Below, piece by piece: positions 36,660-45,922 of a stretch of 64,000 bases of DNA (positions are counted from its first letter, which is position 1; every line of letters begins with the position of its first letter). Below the pieces are notes generated by a model. It had not been told where the DNA came from. It worked only from the letters and a program-made list of their open reading frames with translations, and made no database searches. Location: contig NZ_JAIWNA010000008.1 in the NCBI RefSeq assembly GCF_020216065.1, positions 1-64,000 of the forward strand. Reading direction: 5' to 3'. The position numbers and the translations under genes are program-made. The DNA is from Nocardia rosealba. GTDB taxonomy: Bacteria; Actinomycetota; Actinomycetes; Mycobacteriales; Mycobacteriaceae.

Positions 36660-37909
36660 TCGAGTCCACACTTCTGTAGAATGATGTATTGCGCTGCCGC
36701 GCGCTCCTGTAGATCGCCATCGAAGTTTGCGAACCCGATCGACTTCGCCGTCACAACAGCGACGTACCGGCCGTATACGACTGCGCACATGGAGTTGTGG
36801 TCACGGCCGTCGGTGGAATCGAATCGTACGCATTGCGCGTCCGCGATTCCGAGCGGAGGGTCCAATGCCGTGTCGTCCTTGCCTTTCGACGCAAGGTAGG
36901 TCTGGAGGAGGAATGCCGCAGCCGTATCCCGAGTTCGGTAGACGGTACTCGCCCGGCGACCGATGAGGTCCACTCCCGCCCGTTCGAACACGGCAGCTGC
37001 TTCCGCGGGATTCCGTTCGAAGTGCCGGATCCCCGCAGGTCGGTAGGTGCCATACGTGTCGGAGTACTCAGTGCCGTAGCCCTCGTAGGGCACACTGTCG
37101 CGGGCATCGTGATCCATCGCGCGTCGCAGGATGTTCTCGCCGTCGACGGGAACATCGAGAACCTCGTCCAGTGGAACCTGCTTGTGCGCATCGAGGGATC
37201 GCTTCTGCGCATTTATGGCACCATCCGAGAGTCGCGAAAGTTCCTCGAGTGATGGTGTGGGAATGCGTGCACTGACCAGGATGGCATAGGGTCCGTGTGC
37301 AAACCATGTGTCCCGTCGGGTGCCATCAGTTTCCGTGACAAAAGCATCTGCGGTTTCCCGGACCTGAATGTTCGTCCCGGCACCCAGGCCCGCACTGATC
37401 AAATGGAGCTCTCGTGCCGCACGACGGCTCTCCGTCGCGGAATCGAAATGGAATACGGCCAGCGTCATTTCTCGTGGAGTTCGAACGCTGCCGTTTCGCT
37501 GGTTCGCGGCAGCCCCTGCTATGAACTTGTAATTGTCGGCGAGGACGGCTCGATGAGATTCGTGTAGCCCCTGGAGCGTCGGCACGCCGTACTCGTCGGC
37601 GAAGACCGCCGGCTTTCCCGGTATACGCAGCTCTGGATCTATGTCCACGGGGTTGACGAGATAATTGATCAGGCGGCGGCCTTCTACCAGCCGGACTTGC
37701 CTCGGCTCGTCCAGACCTTCTTTGAGCTCGAATGCAGCGGGCTCAGTCTGGAATGGACCGGTCCGCAATGCGCTGACATCGACGGCAGAAGTTCCGGGCT
37801 GTGGTGTCCCCGAGACGACCGACCCACATCCGGCACACAGCATGATGGCACCGAGAAGCGCAATCATCCGTCTCTCGCGCCGATAGCTGTAGTTGCTCTG
37901 GAAACGCAT
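36656..37909 (-). CDS. DUF7373-type lipoprotein, type 1
   Basis: 417-aa lipoprotein with Arg-rich n-region and lipobox (MLCAGC, Cys28). The mature N-terminus GSVVSGTPQPGTSAVDVSAL and the segment VRLVEGRRLINYLVNPVDID are type-1 marks shared with the genes at 39130, 43329 and 47119. The C-terminal half has RRASTVYRTRDTAAAFLLQT, a Cys pair (AQCVRF and SMCAVVYGRYVAVV) and LQERAAAQYIILQKC. ATG at 37909 gives the better signal peptide; an ATG at 37867 would be too short. Coupled to the type-2 gene downstream by a 4-bp overlap. Confidence 0.87.
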   Translation of the reverse strand: MRFQSNYSYRRERRMIALLGAIMLCAGCGSVVSGTPQPGTSAVDVSALRTGPFQTEPAAFELKEGLDEPRQVRLVEGRRLINYLVNPVDIDPELRIPGKPAVFADEYGVPTLQGLHESHRAVLADNYKFIAGAAANQRNGSVRTPREMTLAVFHFDSATESRRAARELHLISAGLGAGTNIQVRETADAFVTETDGTRRDTWFAHGPYAILVSARIPTPSLEELSRLSDGAINAQKRSLDAHKQVPLDEVLDVPVDGENILRRAMDHDARDSVPYEGYGTEYSDTYGTYRPAGIRHFERNPAEAAAVFERAGVDLIGRRASTVYRTRDTAAAFLLQTYLASKGKDDTALDPPLGIADAQCVRFDSTDGRDHNSMCAVVYGRYVAVVTAKSIGFANFDGDLQERAAAQYIILQKCGLE

Positions 37910-37919
37910 GTGGCATCAG

Positions 37920-39119
37920 CTACCTTTCACGGCCGACTGCCAATAGCCTGTACTGGGCAGCGGTCCGCTGGTATAGGTCTTGAATATTGTAGGAGGTGGT
38001 GCGCGCGAGATAGCGGTCAAAAGTCACGTAGCATACGGGCGGATGGCTGGTTGCGCTCGCCTTTGGATCTCTTCGGTCGAAGCATTTGGCGCCCGGAAGA
38101 CTACGTGGCCCTTCGACAGCTTTGAGGACGTCGGTCTGTGGTTCGGTCAGGGCAATCAAGAGGCGCTGGGCGGCATCCGAATCCTTTGCACGGTACACGC
38201 GAGCTACCGATCCTTCGTTGGAAACCAAGTCGACGCCGGCGTCGATGAAAGCAGGCTTGGTCGTTCCGGGTCGCTTGTCCCTGATAAGCGAAGCCTGCGC
38301 CGGCTCGACCGCACCCTCGGGAAGCGGGCCGACCCAATTGTCGCGGCTGCTTGGCAAGGTTCGGCTCAGCATTTCATCGGTGTCTATCGGCAGCTCGGCC
38401 ATTTTTTCTTCAGGGGTAGGCGTATAGCTGTCGAGCATTTCGTCTATTTTGATATAGGCCTTCTTTATGAACTCGATCGCTGCAATCGCATCCGGTGGCT
38501 CCGTCATCGGATCCTCCAGTCGCACGCCGTACACCATCGCGTCCTGCGACAGCCATGAATCCACGGCATATCCCGCCCAATTGCTGCGCGCACCGGGGAA
38601 TCCGGGGATTTCTACGCTGCTTCCCGGGTTCTTCTCTTGCTGCTTTTCGGAGATCTGTCGGGCTGCGGTCGCAGCCTCGTCCGCGGTTCCGAAGCGGTAC
38701 ACGTAGATCCACGCCTGGCGTCCGAGGAAGGGCTGGATGCGACGTTCGCCGCTGGTTTTCCAACCCACGATGAGTCCCTTTGTGACTTCGGAGAAGGCTT
38801 CTTCGTCGATCTTGGTCATCGAGCCGGGGATTTTCGACGTCGTTCTGACCTGTGGCGTGTTCAACCGTTGGAAGCCGTAGCTCGGGTCGACATCATAGGG
38901 GAGCGGCACGGCCGCGCCGAGGCGGATCGCTTCGAGCGCCTCCCCGGTGTCGTCTGCTCTCGCGACGCCAGGGTCGCGGGGTGTCGACTGGTAGTTTCCG
39001 GTGTCGAGCTGGTTCAAATCAACTGTGGGTACAGGTTGAACGACGGTGTCGCTCCCGCATGCCGTGACGACAGTGCCGACCGCGACAACGGCTGCGAAGA
39101 GGCGGACGTTGAGACGCAT
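37920..39119 (-). CDS. DUF7373-type lipoprotein, type 2
   Basis: 399-aa lipoprotein with signal MRLNVRLFAAVVAVGTVVTAC (Cys21). Mature start: LDTGNYQSTPRDPGVA. Other marks are FSEVTKGLIVGWKTSGERR, the Cys pair (AKCFDRR and VCYVTFDRYLAR) and YQRTAAQYRLLAV near the end. GAGGAAG lies 4 nt before the ATG. It follows the type-1 gene at 39130 by 10 bp and is followed by the next type-1 gene after 10 bp, so all four genes at 35.5-40.3 kb form one tight cluster. Confidence 0.88.
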   Translation of the reverse strand: MRLNVRLFAAVVAVGTVVTACGSDTVVQPVPTVDLNQLDTGNYQSTPRDPGVARADDTGEALEAIRLGAAVPLPYDVDPSYGFQRLNTPQVRTTSKIPGSMTKIDEEAFSEVTKGLIVGWKTSGERRIQPFLGRQAWIYVYRFGTADEAATAARQISEKQQEKNPGSSVEIPGFPGARSNWAGYAVDSWLSQDAMVYGVRLEDPMTEPPDAIAAIEFIKKAYIKIDEMLDSYTPTPEEKMAELPIDTDEMLSRTLPSSRDNWVGPLPEGAVEPAQASLIRDKRPGTTKPAFIDAGVDLVSNEGSVARVYRAKDSDAAQRLLIALTEPQTDVLKAVEGPRSLPGAKCFDRRDPKASATSHPPVCYVTFDRYLARTTSYNIQDLYQRTAAQYRLLAVGRER

Positions 39120-39129
39120 ACTTCTTCCT

Positions 39130-40335
39130 CTATTCGCTATTCGTGAGGACGGCGTATTGCGCCGATGCGCGCTCGTGAAGTGCTGGATCAACTGTCAGAC
39201 CAAGTTTGGACCTCGACACGACGACACCGACATAGCGACCGCGAACTACTGCACAGAGCAGGTCGTACTTGCGAATCGGGTCTGCCTCGTACAGTTGAAT
39301 ACAGCGAGCGTCGGCCAAGCCTGGAGGCCCAGAGATTTCTTTATCGTTCTTGTCGAGACCGACCAGCGCGTTCTGGAGGCGAAACGCGCTCGATAGGTCT
39401 TTTGTACGGTAAACGATCCCAGCCCGTCTACCGATCAAATCGACCTCTGCGTCGGCGAAAGCCTGTTGGAGAAGTACGGGATGTCGTTCATAATGCAGGT
39501 GGCCAGACGGCTGGTAAACGGAAAAGTCCAGGTTGGAAGAGAACGGGTCGGAGTAGTCCTGGGCTGCAGGAATGGCGCGGCGCATAATGCCGTCTTGGTC
39601 GACAGGTCGATCGAGAATATCTTCGAATGGTGTGGGTTTCAGGTCGGCCAATTTTGCGAGCTGCAAATCCAGTGTCTTCTTGAGATCAGCCTTCAACTGG
39701 GACTCATTCGGTTTGGGGCCGCCATAGTTCGCGATCAGTAGCAACGGCCCCATCGGGACCGTGGCGATCCCTGCCGACCAGTCTTTCGAGGAAGCACGAG
39801 CGGATGGATGCCCGTCGATCGTGAAGATATTGGTCTGCTCTTTCCGGGCGATATCGTTCATCTGCTCAGACGCCTTTTGCGCAGCCTCGTCGGTTGGAAA
39901 CCTCAGTACGAACAGAAGGATCTTCTCGAGGCTTCGAGGTGTGTCGTTTGTTCTGGCAACGTACGCGCCGGCGAGCAGCTGGTTTTCGATCATTGCCGGA
40001 CGATATGACTCCGGCATCACCGCCAACGTGAACGGATCATCGGCTGTGGCAAAAGTGTAGACGCCGACGAGCTTACTTATCTCCGGGTTCACATCTGTTG
40101 GAGAGACGATGTAATTCAGCATCCGCTTGGATTCGAGCCTGCGTACGTCTGCGGGCGTCGAGAAGTCATCGAAGCGATAGGCTGTAGCGTCCGGTGAGAA
40201 AGCGCCTAACTCGAGCTTTGTGATGTCGACAACCGACATACCGGGCAGCGCAGTTCCGGCTGTCTCCGACCCACAGCTGGTAGCGGCGACGATACCGGCT
40301 GCCGCCACCGCCAGCAGTCGTGCTTTCAACCTCAT
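39130..40335 (-). CDS. DUF7373-type lipoprotein, type 1
   Basis: 401-aa lipoprotein, signal MRLKARLLAVAAAGIVAATSC (Cys21; a Ser at -1 is acceptable). Mature part: SETAGTALPGMSVVDITKLE, then VRRLESKRMLNYIVSPTDVN. Ends with RRAGIVYRTKDLSSAFRLQN, the Cys pair (ARCIQL and LLCAVVRGRYVGVV) and HERASAQYAVLTNSE. GGGGGG lies 4 nt before the ATG. It starts the lower-GC quartet and is separated from the kinase gene upstream by 96 bp. Confidence 0.87.
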   Translation of the reverse strand: MRLKARLLAVAAAGIVAATSCGSETAGTALPGMSVVDITKLELGAFSPDATAYRFDDFSTPADVRRLESKRMLNYIVSPTDVNPEISKLVGVYTFATADDPFTLAVMPESYRPAMIENQLLAGAYVARTNDTPRSLEKILLFVLRFPTDEAAQKASEQMNDIARKEQTNIFTIDGHPSARASSKDWSAGIATVPMGPLLLIANYGGPKPNESQLKADLKKTLDLQLAKLADLKPTPFEDILDRPVDQDGIMRRAIPAAQDYSDPFSSNLDFSVYQPSGHLHYERHPVLLQQAFADAEVDLIGRRAGIVYRTKDLSSAFRLQNALVGLDKNDKEISGPPGLADARCIQLYEADPIRKYDLLCAVVRGRYVGVVVSRSKLGLTVDPALHERASAQYAVLTNSE

Positions 40336-40431
40336 AGAACCCCCCTACGCTCTGAGACCACCTAATAGAGTGGCGTGGCGGCGATGTTCAGATTTCTCGC
40401 AATCGCTGCCCTGGAATTATGAATTGGCATG

Positions 40432-42033
40432 CTAGCCGATCGCCTTGTCAATTTCTGGGACCAGCTTATCGATGAGAATCTTTTGTGACTGGGCGCTCCA
40501 GACCTGGAAGGCTTGGACGGTGGCCGGATCATCGATGATGACAGTTTTTCCGTTGCCGCTGGTGAGCGAATACGGCAGACCCCGGAACCCGCCGTTTCCG
40601 GCTTGACTGTCGGTGCGGAAAATCAGCACGATGTCGGTGCTGTTCTTCACGTTGTAGTCGCCCACGGAGAGGGCCCTCGGCGACTTTTCGTCGCCGACGG
40701 CTTTGAACTCCGAGTTGTAATCGAAGTCCAGGTCCCGCAGGAACTTCCACTGGTCACTCGGGTTGAGAACGACCGAGAGACTGGAGTTGCCGAAGTTGTA
40801 GGCCGTGATGGTTTTTCCGCTGAACTCGGGGTTCTGGGCCCTGGCTTCGCTCATCGGATCGCCGGCGGTCTGTGTGCCGTCCGGTCGGGTCAGCACGAAC
40901 ACGCCGGTTCCGACCAGTGCCGCGACGATTAGCGCAATCAAGCCGGGCAGCAAGAACTTTCGCGCTCGATTCGGAGAGCGCAATGATTGCGGGTTGCGTG
41001 CGGTGACGATGTCGCTTTCCGGGACACTGCCGTGGTAGCCGGTGCTCGTAGCGATAGGGCGGCTGGGATCGGTGGCCCACCGTTGCTGGCCGACCGGTTC
41101 GGTGGCGATGGTCCTGGGCCCGGTGGTGTGAGCAGTAGGCATGCTCGGCGTCGTGAGGAAGCCTTGCGAGGCAGGGGCCTGCATAGGGGCGCCGAAGAGG
41201 GCGGTGTGGGCGTCCTGGACGAATTCGCGGCAAGTGTTGTAGCGCTGGGCGGGGTCCTTGGCCATCACCTTGGCGATGACGTGGTCGATCGCGGGCGGGA
41301 GGTCGGGGCGGACGGCGGTCGGCCGGGGCGGTGGTTCGTGCAGGTGGCCCATCATGACCATGGCCGACACTGTTGCCGGGTAAGGGTTTTGGCCGGTGAG
41401 GAGTTTGTAGAGGGAGCAGCCGAGGCTGTAGATGTCGGCGCGGTGGTCGAGTTTGGAACCCATCAGCTGCTCGGGGGGAGCGTAGGCGATGGTGGCCATG
41501 ATGTTGCCGGTGGACGTGAGTTCCTGGCCGTCGTCCGACGACTTCGCGACGCCGAAATCGGTGAGCAGCACACGCTCCTCGTCACCGTCCTCGGCGGCGG
41601 CGATGAGGAAGTTGGCCGGCTTGATGTCGCGGTGCAGTAGCCCGCGGCGGTGGGCGTAGTCCAGACCCTTGCCGACTTCGCCGATGATGCGCAGCGCGCG
41701 GTGGGCGGGCATCCGCGCCGGGCCCTTCGCGACCTCGGCCGAGGCGTCGGTTCCGTCGATGTACTGCATGGCGATCCATAGCTGACCGTCCTCGTCACCG
41801 CGGTTGTACACCGCGACGATATTGGGATGGTCCAGGCCGGCCGCCAGGTTCGCCTCACGTTCGAAGCGGGCGCGGAACTCGGAGTCGGTCGACAAGTCGC
41901 CGCTGAGCACCTTGAGGGCGTCGCGGCGTGGCAGGCTGGGGTTCTGGGCGAGGTAGACGGTGCCCATGCCACCGGCACCGAGGACCTTGATCACTCGGTA
42001 GCCACCTACAATTGCGCCGGGCCGCAAGGCCAT
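40432..42033 (-). CDS. Receptor-type Ser/Thr protein kinase
   Basis: 533-aa kinase. The N-terminal catalytic domain (about 8-265) has a Gly loop LGAGGMGTVYLAQ, catalytic Lys in RRDALKVLS, LLHRDIKPANF, LTDFGVAKS and YAPPEQL, all intact. Next is a juxtamembrane linker, a transmembrane helix at about 362-384 (LPGLIALIVAALVGTGVFVL) and an extracytoplasmic domain (SGKTITAYNFGNSSLSVVLN ... GLPYSLTSGNGKTVIIDDP). No PASTA repeats are present. The sensor domain matches only that of the second kinase in this array. ATG at 42033 has GAGGAG 6 nt upstream. It lies inside the lipoprotein array, 92 bp after the type-2 gene at 42126. Confidence 0.95.
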   Translation of the reverse strand: MALRPGAIVGGYRVIKVLGAGGMGTVYLAQNPSLPRRDALKVLSGDLSTDSEFRARFEREANLAAGLDHPNIVAVYNRGDEDGQLWIAMQYIDGTDASAEVAKGPARMPAHRALRIIGEVGKGLDYAHRRGLLHRDIKPANFLIAAAEDGDEERVLLTDFGVAKSSDDGQELTSTGNIMATIAYAPPEQLMGSKLDHRADIYSLGCSLYKLLTGQNPYPATVSAMVMMGHLHEPPPRPTAVRPDLPPAIDHVIAKVMAKDPAQRYNTCREFVQDAHTALFGAPMQAPASQGFLTTPSMPTAHTTGPRTIATEPVGQQRWATDPSRPIATSTGYHGSVPESDIVTARNPQSLRSPNRARKFLLPGLIALIVAALVGTGVFVLTRPDGTQTAGDPMSEARAQNPEFSGKTITAYNFGNSSLSVVLNPSDQWKFLRDLDFDYNSEFKAVGDEKSPRALSVGDYNVKNSTDIVLIFRTDSQAGNGGFRGLPYSLTSGNGKTVIIDDPATVQAFQVWSAQSQKILIDKLVPEIDKAIG

Positions 42034-42125
42034 TCGCATCTCCTCATCCTTCGCGCGCCCCGCAGTGCACGTGCCAACCAGGGCAATCTAACAGGTGTCG
42101 CGTTACCGCACCGTCCACGCATTCA

Positions 42126-43322
42126 TCAGCTGAAACCGTGCAGGAGCTTGTACTGGGCGGCCAGCTGTTGCTGGGCGTCCTGCAGATTCATGCTCTCGGA
42201 TTTGATGACATACCGACCGATGGTCGTGATGCACATCGGCGGTGCGTCGGAGGCATATTTCACCTCGGGCTTGGCGTTGTAGCACTCCGCGCCTGGCATA
42301 TCGGCCGGCCCGTCCACCTTCATGTGGTCCTCGGTCGTCGAATCGGTTGCTTCGGCGACCATGTACCTGATGGCGGCATCGGCGTCACGCGCACGGAACA
42401 CCGATCCGCCGGCGAAGCCGGCGTAATCGATACCCGCATCGGTGATGGCGGCTATCAGCTTGTCGCGGCGCGAGCCAGCCAGATGCAGGACTGCCTGTAC
42501 CGGGAATGCCGCGCCCTCGCTTTCTTTCGTTTTCGCCGGAAGAGTGTGGGCGAGGAGGCCGTCGACATCGAGCGGTAGTTTCCCGAAATCGGCTACCGGC
42601 GTGGGTGTGTACGACTCGAGCAGTTCGAGTTGCTTGTCGAAGAAGCGTTTCACGATGTCAGCATCGGCCGCCGGGTCGAACGGAACGCTGATGGGGTCGG
42701 ACAGACTCGCGTGGATGAGCAGGTCACCCCGGAGTAGCCAAGCGCGCAGGTACTGGGTCGTGTACGCACCCTTGTTGATATCGACACGGGTCTGGACTTC
42801 TGGATGATCGGGAATCACGGGTCCCGGCGCGCCCTTGGTTCGCTTGGCGATTTCATCGGCGGCGAAGCGGGCCTGATCGGTGGTTTCATAACGCACGACC
42901 ATGGTGTCGATCTCGCGACCGGCGCTGAACTCTTCGCGTCGTTGCCCGGCGGTCTCCCATCCCGCGACCACACCGGGAATGGCGGCCAAAGTGTCTTTGC
43001 CGTTCTCGAAATCGGTACCGGGATACCAAGGCGGAGCTTCGACCGTAATGGCGTGGCCGGGGCGCGCGGCATAGACGAATCGCTGATCGTAGTCGTAGGG
43101 CGTCGGCGAGGCGGCGGCGATCCGGATGGATTCACGCAGTGCGCCGGACTGTGCGGTGCGGGTGGTCTCGACATCCAGGGGTGCGGTCGGGTAATTGCCG
43201 GAATCCAGCTTCGCCACATCCACCTGGGGTGCGGCCGGTGCGGTCGGTTCCGGATCGTCACCACAGCCGCTGAGGACGAGAGCGAGGGCGACAAAAGTAC
43301 TGTAGGCGCGGATCTTTCGCAT
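42126..43322 (-). CDS. DUF7373-type lipoprotein, type 2
   Basis: 398-aa lipoprotein, signal MRKIRAYSTFVALALVLSGC (Cys20). Mature start: LDSGNYPTAPLDVETTRTAQ, then IRIAAASPTPYDYDQRFVYA and IPGVVAGWETAGQRREE. Close paralogue of the gene at 45923 (same length, same signal-peptide style, shared IVKRFFDKQLxxLESYxPTP). Cys pair (AECYNAK and MCITTIGRYVI), end QQQLAAQYKLLHGFS. Follows its type-1 partner by 6 bp. Confidence 0.89.
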   Translation of the reverse strand: MRKIRAYSTFVALALVLSGCGDDPEPTAPAAPQVDVAKLDSGNYPTAPLDVETTRTAQSGALRESIRIAAASPTPYDYDQRFVYAARPGHAITVEAPPWYPGTDFENGKDTLAAIPGVVAGWETAGQRREEFSAGREIDTMVVRYETTDQARFAADEIAKRTKGAPGPVIPDHPEVQTRVDINKGAYTTQYLRAWLLRGDLLIHASLSDPISVPFDPAADADIVKRFFDKQLELLESYTPTPVADFGKLPLDVDGLLAHTLPAKTKESEGAAFPVQAVLHLAGSRRDKLIAAITDAGIDYAGFAGGSVFRARDADAAIRYMVAEATDSTTEDHMKVDGPADMPGAECYNAKPEVKYASDAPPMCITTIGRYVIKSESMNLQDAQQQLAAQYKLLHGFS

Positions 43323-43328
43323 AGTCGT

Positions 43329-44552
43329 CTACTCGCTCTTCTCGAAGATCAGATACTGCGCGGCGGTCCGCTCCTGCAACACCGGATCGGCCTGCAGTGC
43401 GGTGCGAGACGCAGTCGCCATCGCCATCACCACCGCGACGTAACGGCCGTGTACCAGCACACAGAAGCCGTTGTAGCCACGGTTGGGGTCGGTATCCGAG
43501 AGCCGCACGCACTGGGCGTCGGCAATGCCGGGCGGCGGATCCAGCACGGCGTCCTCTTTGCCACGTCGGGCCAGCGCGGTCTGTAGCAGGAACGCGGACT
43601 CGACGTCGCGCGTGCGGTAAACGGTGCTGTAGCGGCGGCCGACCAAATCGACACCCGCCGCTTCGAATGCCTTGCGGGTCTCGAGAGTATGGCGTTCGTA
43701 GTGCAAGATGCCCGAGGGTTGGAAGGTGCCGAAATCTTCCTGATGGAAACTCATGCCGAACGGGTCACCGGCCGGCGATTTGCCCATGGTCCGGCGCATG
43801 ATGCCGTCTTGATCCAACGGTAGGTCGAGCAGGTCGTCGGCAGGAACCGGCTTGTAGGAGTCCAGCGCTTTGATCTGGGCGTCCAGCACCTTCTGGATCT
43901 TCTGCGGCAAGGCGGTGCGGTCCGGTTGGGGCTGCTGGATCGAGGTGACAACCACGAACGGGCCGTGCGCCTGGAACGCATTGACGCTTGCCGTCCCGAT
44001 GGTGCCGTTGGCCTGGGGGTAGCCCGGAATTTCGATCGGCTGGCGGGGTGGCTCCCCTCGCGTACTCACTTCGAACATCCCGGTGGAGACGTTCTTGGCA
44101 TTCTCGGCTGTACCGAAATGCAGCACGCCCACATACATCGACTCGGTGGCGCGAGCACTGCCGTTGGTCCGAACTGTCGACACCCCGGACACCAGGTCGT
44201 TCTGGTCGACGATCGCGTTGAAAGTGCTCGGCAGTCCGCCGGTCTTCGACATCTCGGACGAATCGGCGAAGATCCGGGTGTGGTCCAGTTCGGTGAGGCT
44301 CGGCATGAAATCGATCGGGTGGACGAGAAGATTCAGCAGCTGCCGACCCTCGATCAACCTGATGCGTTGTGCCGTATGCGAGCTGAAATTGAGTTCGAAG
44401 GGAGTGGGCTCGACGACCTGGGCGCCGGTCTTCAACGCGGCTATGTCGACGGGGGTGACGCCTGGCTTGGCCTGACCGGAAACCGTTGAAGCACAACCTG
44501 ATCCAAGAGTCAGTACGGTGAGCAGCCCGATAAGCCGCAGGGAATTCTTCAT
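43329..44552 (-). CDS. DUF7373-type lipoprotein, type 1
   Basis: 407-aa lipoprotein, signal MKNSLRLIGLLTVLTLGSGC (Cys20). ASTVSGQAKPGVTPVDIAAL, then FELNFSSHTAQRIRLIEGRQ mark type 1. Very close to the gene at 47119: both have LDLPLDQDGxxRRTM, RRYSTVYRxRDVESAFLLQT and PPPGIADAQCVRL. Cys pair (AQCVRL and GFCVLVHGRYVAVV), end LQERTAAQYLIFEKSE. The pair 43329+42126 therefore looks like a duplicate of 47119+45923. Confidence 0.89.
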   Translation of the reverse strand: MKNSLRLIGLLTVLTLGSGCASTVSGQAKPGVTPVDIAALKTGAQVVEPTPFELNFSSHTAQRIRLIEGRQLLNLLVHPIDFMPSLTELDHTRIFADSSEMSKTGGLPSTFNAIVDQNDLVSGVSTVRTNGSARATESMYVGVLHFGTAENAKNVSTGMFEVSTRGEPPRQPIEIPGYPQANGTIGTASVNAFQAHGPFVVVTSIQQPQPDRTALPQKIQKVLDAQIKALDSYKPVPADDLLDLPLDQDGIMRRTMGKSPAGDPFGMSFHQEDFGTFQPSGILHYERHTLETRKAFEAAGVDLVGRRYSTVYRTRDVESAFLLQTALARRGKEDAVLDPPPGIADAQCVRLSDTDPNRGYNGFCVLVHGRYVAVVMAMATASRTALQADPVLQERTAAQYLIFEKSE

Positions 44553-44562
44553 CGCGGATTCC

Positions 44563-45798
44563 TTATCGAGCGGCCAGCAGAATGTACTGCGCGGTCGTCT
44601 GCTGGTGCAGGTCCTGCAGGTTCTTGTTGCGAACCTGCACGGCGTAGCGGTCCACCTGCAGGTAGCAGATGTGGTCGACGGGTTTCACCTGGCCCTCGGA
44701 GTCTTTGTAGGTATTGGCGAAACACTTGACGGGCACGGGAAGCTTTTCGGGCGTTTCGACCTCTTGCTTGTCGTCCGCCGGGGCAATCGCCTCCTGGTAC
44801 ATGCCATTCGCGCCTGCCGCTGTGGTCGAACGGAAGATGACGGCCTCGCCGAAGGTGATGAGGTCGATCTGATGCTCGGCAAAATCGGCCAGCACATCCG
44901 GTGACGGTTCGGCGAACAAGCTCAATGCGCCGCGGCCGGTGGAATACCCGTCGGGCTGCGCGCGTACGGGTGCGCCGGGATCCGAGGGCAGGGTGCGGCC
45001 GAGCAGTCCGGTGGGGTCGAGCGGGACGTGCTCTAGTTTGTCCGAGGGCGTCGGCACGAACTTGTCGAGCAGGGGGATCTGCACCTCGAGTGTCTTCTCC
45101 ACCTGGCTCGTGAGCCACGGCAGGTCCGGTGCCCGCGTCTCGTCGTCGATCTTCATGAAGATGACGTAGCGGTCGTGCACGGTCCACGAACCGATCGAGG
45201 ACACCGACGGGCGCCAATGCGCGAAAGTCTTGGGGTACTTGGTGATCGGCACCTTCACGTTCTCGGCGTTGAAGGTGAAGTCGTCGTGCTCGAGCGTCGG
45301 TCCCACGGACTCCGCGGTTTTCGCGTCGGGGAACATCAGCACCGAGAGATGCAGCTTGCGCGACTTGTTCTCGGCGTCGAGTGCGGTGGCCCACGAGTTC
45401 AGCCAGCCGGCGACGAGGTCTTCGGCGACCTCGTCGAAGGTGTCGTTGACGATGAGCCCGCCGAGACCCTTGCGGTTCAGCACGATTTGAGTGCTGGGAA
45501 CGAACGAATCGAATCGCGCGTCACGGACGTACGCGGGATCGACCTCGAACGGGACTGCCACGTAGTCCGCTAGACGCTGAGCCTCCCACGCGCGTGCCTG
45601 GGTCAGACTCTTGGCGTTGCCGACCACCCGAGGTTCGGTCTGGTAGTTGCCGAAGTCGAGACCCGAGGTGTCAGGCGCCTCGCGTGTCGCTGAGCCGGAC
45701 ACCTGCCCGCCGCACCCGGCGACGGTGGCAGTGATGACGCCGGCGACTGCCGCCTGAACTGCGAAACGGGTTATCGATGCGCCACGGCAGAACCTCAC
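44563..45798 (-). CDS. DUF7373-type lipoprotein, GNYQTEPRVV subgroup
   Basis: 411-aa lipoprotein from GTG at 45798, preceded by GGAGGGGGAGGC. Lipobox TVAGC (Cys29). Mature start LDFGNYQTEPRVVG, then QARAWEAQRLADYVAVP, shared with the gene at 51231. It has LIVNDTFDEVAEDLVAGWLN and the Cys pair (VKCFANT and HICYLQVDRYAVQV), ending HQQTTAQYILLAAR. It is the unpaired member between two type-1/type-2 pairs; 124 bp separate it from the upstream gene and 10 bp from the downstream one. Confidence 0.87.
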   Translation of the reverse strand: MRFCRGASITRFAVQAAVAGVITATVAGCGGQVSGSATREAPDTSGLDFGNYQTEPRVVGNAKSLTQARAWEAQRLADYVAVPFEVDPAYVRDARFDSFVPSTQIVLNRKGLGGLIVNDTFDEVAEDLVAGWLNSWATALDAENKSRKLHLSVLMFPDAKTAESVGPTLEHDDFTFNAENVKVPITKYPKTFAHWRPSVSSIGSWTVHDRYVIFMKIDDETRAPDLPWLTSQVEKTLEVQIPLLDKFVPTPSDKLEHVPLDPTGLLGRTLPSDPGAPVRAQPDGYSTGRGALSLFAEPSPDVLADFAEHQIDLITFGEAVIFRSTTAAGANGMYQEAIAPADDKQEVETPEKLPVPVKCFANTYKDSEGQVKPVDHICYLQVDRYAVQVRNKNLQDLHQQTTAQYILLAAR

Positions 45799-45922
45799 GC
45801 CTCCCCCTCCAACTAACTCTTCGATCCGATCGTGAGCTCGTCGGCCCACCTCGTCCCCGGTGATCTGGTTCGCGGGCATAGTAGCGCACCGACGGTTATG
45901 ACTTCCTTGTCAGACGCTGGGC

